The notes below the pieces were generated by a model. That model did no database searches, had not been told where the DNA came from, and saw only the letters and a program-made list of their open reading frames with translations. A DNA stretch of 5,897 bases, taken from positions 1 through 5,897 of the forward strand of contig CAJMSO010000123.1 of the NCBI GenBank assembly GCA_905216075.1, in the 5' to 3' direction. The position numbers and the translations under genes were made by a program. This DNA comes from an uncultured bacterium (GTDB taxonomy: Bacteria; Actinomycetota; Coriobacteriia; Coriobacteriales; Coriobacteriaceae). Positions within the stretch are counted from its first letter, which is position 1. Each line of letters starts with the position of its first letter. This document shows positions 5,556 through 5,897 of the stretch, piece after piece.

Positions 5556-5578
5556 GCCGTGCGCCCCGGGACCACGGC
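5556..5578. other. Inverted repeat downstream of the ATPase gene
   Basis: GCCGTG (5556-5561) and CACGGC (5573-5578) form a perfect 6-bp stem with an 11-nt loop containing CCCGGG. No T run follows on the plus strand (the next bases are AAAGCAAA). It may help to end or protect the operon transcript, or be chance in a GC-rich stretch. Confidence 0.25.
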
Positions 5579-5583
5579 AAAGC

Positions 5584-5617
5584 AAAGGGGCCCGCATCCG
5601 ATAGGATACGGGCCCCT
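5584..5617. terminator. Strong hairpin between the convergent operon and pgi
   Basis: GGGGCCCG (5587-5594) pairs with CGGGCCCC (5609-5616). After a C-A mismatch, ATCC pairs with GGAT around a GATA loop. On the minus strand the hairpin is followed by TTTGCTTT (5586-5579), so it is an intrinsic terminator for pgi, 33 nt after its stop codon. On the plus strand only one T follows, so it may stop the incoming operon less well. Confidence 0.8.
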
Positions 5618-5649
5618 GACTATAAGGCGCGATGCGTTAACAGCAAAGA

Positions 5650-5897
5650 CTACTTACGGTGAGCGCGGTAGAACTCGATGAGCGCCTGGGTCGAAGCGTC
5701 CTGCTCGGCCTTGGCGGCGTCGTCGTGGAAGGCAGGGGTGATCTGCTTGGCAAGCTGCTTACCCAGCTCGACGCCCCACTGGTCGTAGGAGTCGATGCCC
5801 CAGACCGTGCCCTCGACAAACGTGATGTGCTCGTACAGGGCGATAAGCTCGCCGAGCGCGAACGGGGTCAACGTGTCGCCGAAGATCGAGGTCGTCG
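5650..5897 (-). CDS. pgi: Glucose-6-phosphate isomerase, C-terminal fragment
   Basis: Cytosolic enzyme of glycolysis and gluconeogenesis that interconverts glucose 6-phosphate and fructose 6-phosphate. Only the last 81 codons are in the window; the start is beyond the right edge. The second PGI signature is clear at fragment residues 33-46, GIDSYDQWGVELGK. It includes the Gln and Lys corresponding to the active-site Q511 and K518 of the mammalian enzyme. The preceding LGELIALYEHITFVEG and the C-terminal helix ending in YRAHRK are also typical. The catalytic Glu and His lie outside the window. It is convergent with the plus-strand operon and ends before the hairpin at 5587-5616. A TTG near 5871 is internal, not a start. 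Confidence 0.97.
   Translation of the reverse strand, partial: TTSIFGDTLTPFALGELIALYEHITFVEGTVWGIDSYDQWGVELGKQLAKQITPAFHDDAAKAEQDASTQALIEFYRAHRK

Noticed and set aside
4825..5580. Minus-strand open frame of 251 codons opposite the TraG-like ATPase
   Set aside because: A shadow of the GC-rich coding strand; the opposite frame has the Walker and TraG motifs, and this one has an Arg/Ala-rich low-complexity translation.
2162..5649. Attachment-site direct repeats flanking the operon
   Set aside because: I compared both edges by eye and found only 6-bp matches such as CGCATC/GATGCG, which are expected by chance.
5075..5662. Plus-strand open frame of 195 codons running past the ATPase stop into the pgi end
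   Set aside because: It is out of frame with the ATPase, runs through the terminator hairpin and overlaps pgi; its translation is Arg/Ser/Pro-rich.

Overview
The window looks like a chromosomal segment from a moderately GC-rich Gram-positive gut actinobacterium. Codon use, strong AGGAGG-type ribosome binding sites and the style of the encoded proteins best fit the class Coriobacteriia, with Collinsella as my best guess. No rRNA or other marker is present, so the taxon is an inference.

Layout, left to right. (1) 1-433, minus strand: the N-terminal 144 residues of a GntR/HutC-family regulator, with its UTRA domain cut by the window edge. Upstream of it are a plausible promoter and a perfect 11-bp inverted repeat over the predicted transcription start. 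(2) 584-1243 and 1308-2150, both minus strand: two unrelated HAD-superfamily hydrolases in tandem, a beta-phosphoglucomutase-like enzyme with a GTG start and a Cof/YidA-like sugar-phosphatase. An intrinsic-terminator-like hairpin sits in the 64-nt gap between them and abuts the ribosome binding site of the second. (3) 2162-2639: a gene-free leader with a promoter-like stretch, a small hairpin, and an A/C-rich, G-poor tract containing an 18-bp tandem repeat. (4) 2640-5508, plus strand: a three-gene unit. It holds an unrecognised 296-aa protein, a ClpP-like serine protease with an intact catalytic triad, and a VirD4/TraG-type ATPase that lacks the usual N-terminal membrane helices. The protease stop and the ATPase start overlap by 8 nt. 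(5) 5509-5649: a convergent intergenic region with a very strong hairpin. (6) 5650-5897, minus strand: the C-terminal 81 codons of glucose-6-phosphate isomerase, including the PGI signature.

How it fits together. The flanks are sugar-phosphate housekeeping genes (Pgi, two HAD hydrolases, a UTRA-type regulator). The plus-strand unit between them looks like accessory DNA: a conjugation-type motor ATPase and a Clp-type peptidase, with no relaxase, VirB4, integrase, ClpX or ClpC in view. Either it is part or remnant of a conjugative/integrative element, or it is a compact self-standing system in which the TraG-like ATPase and the ClpP-like peptidase work together. The translational overlap favours a shared function, but the sequence alone cannot separate these options. 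It is the most interesting part of the window.
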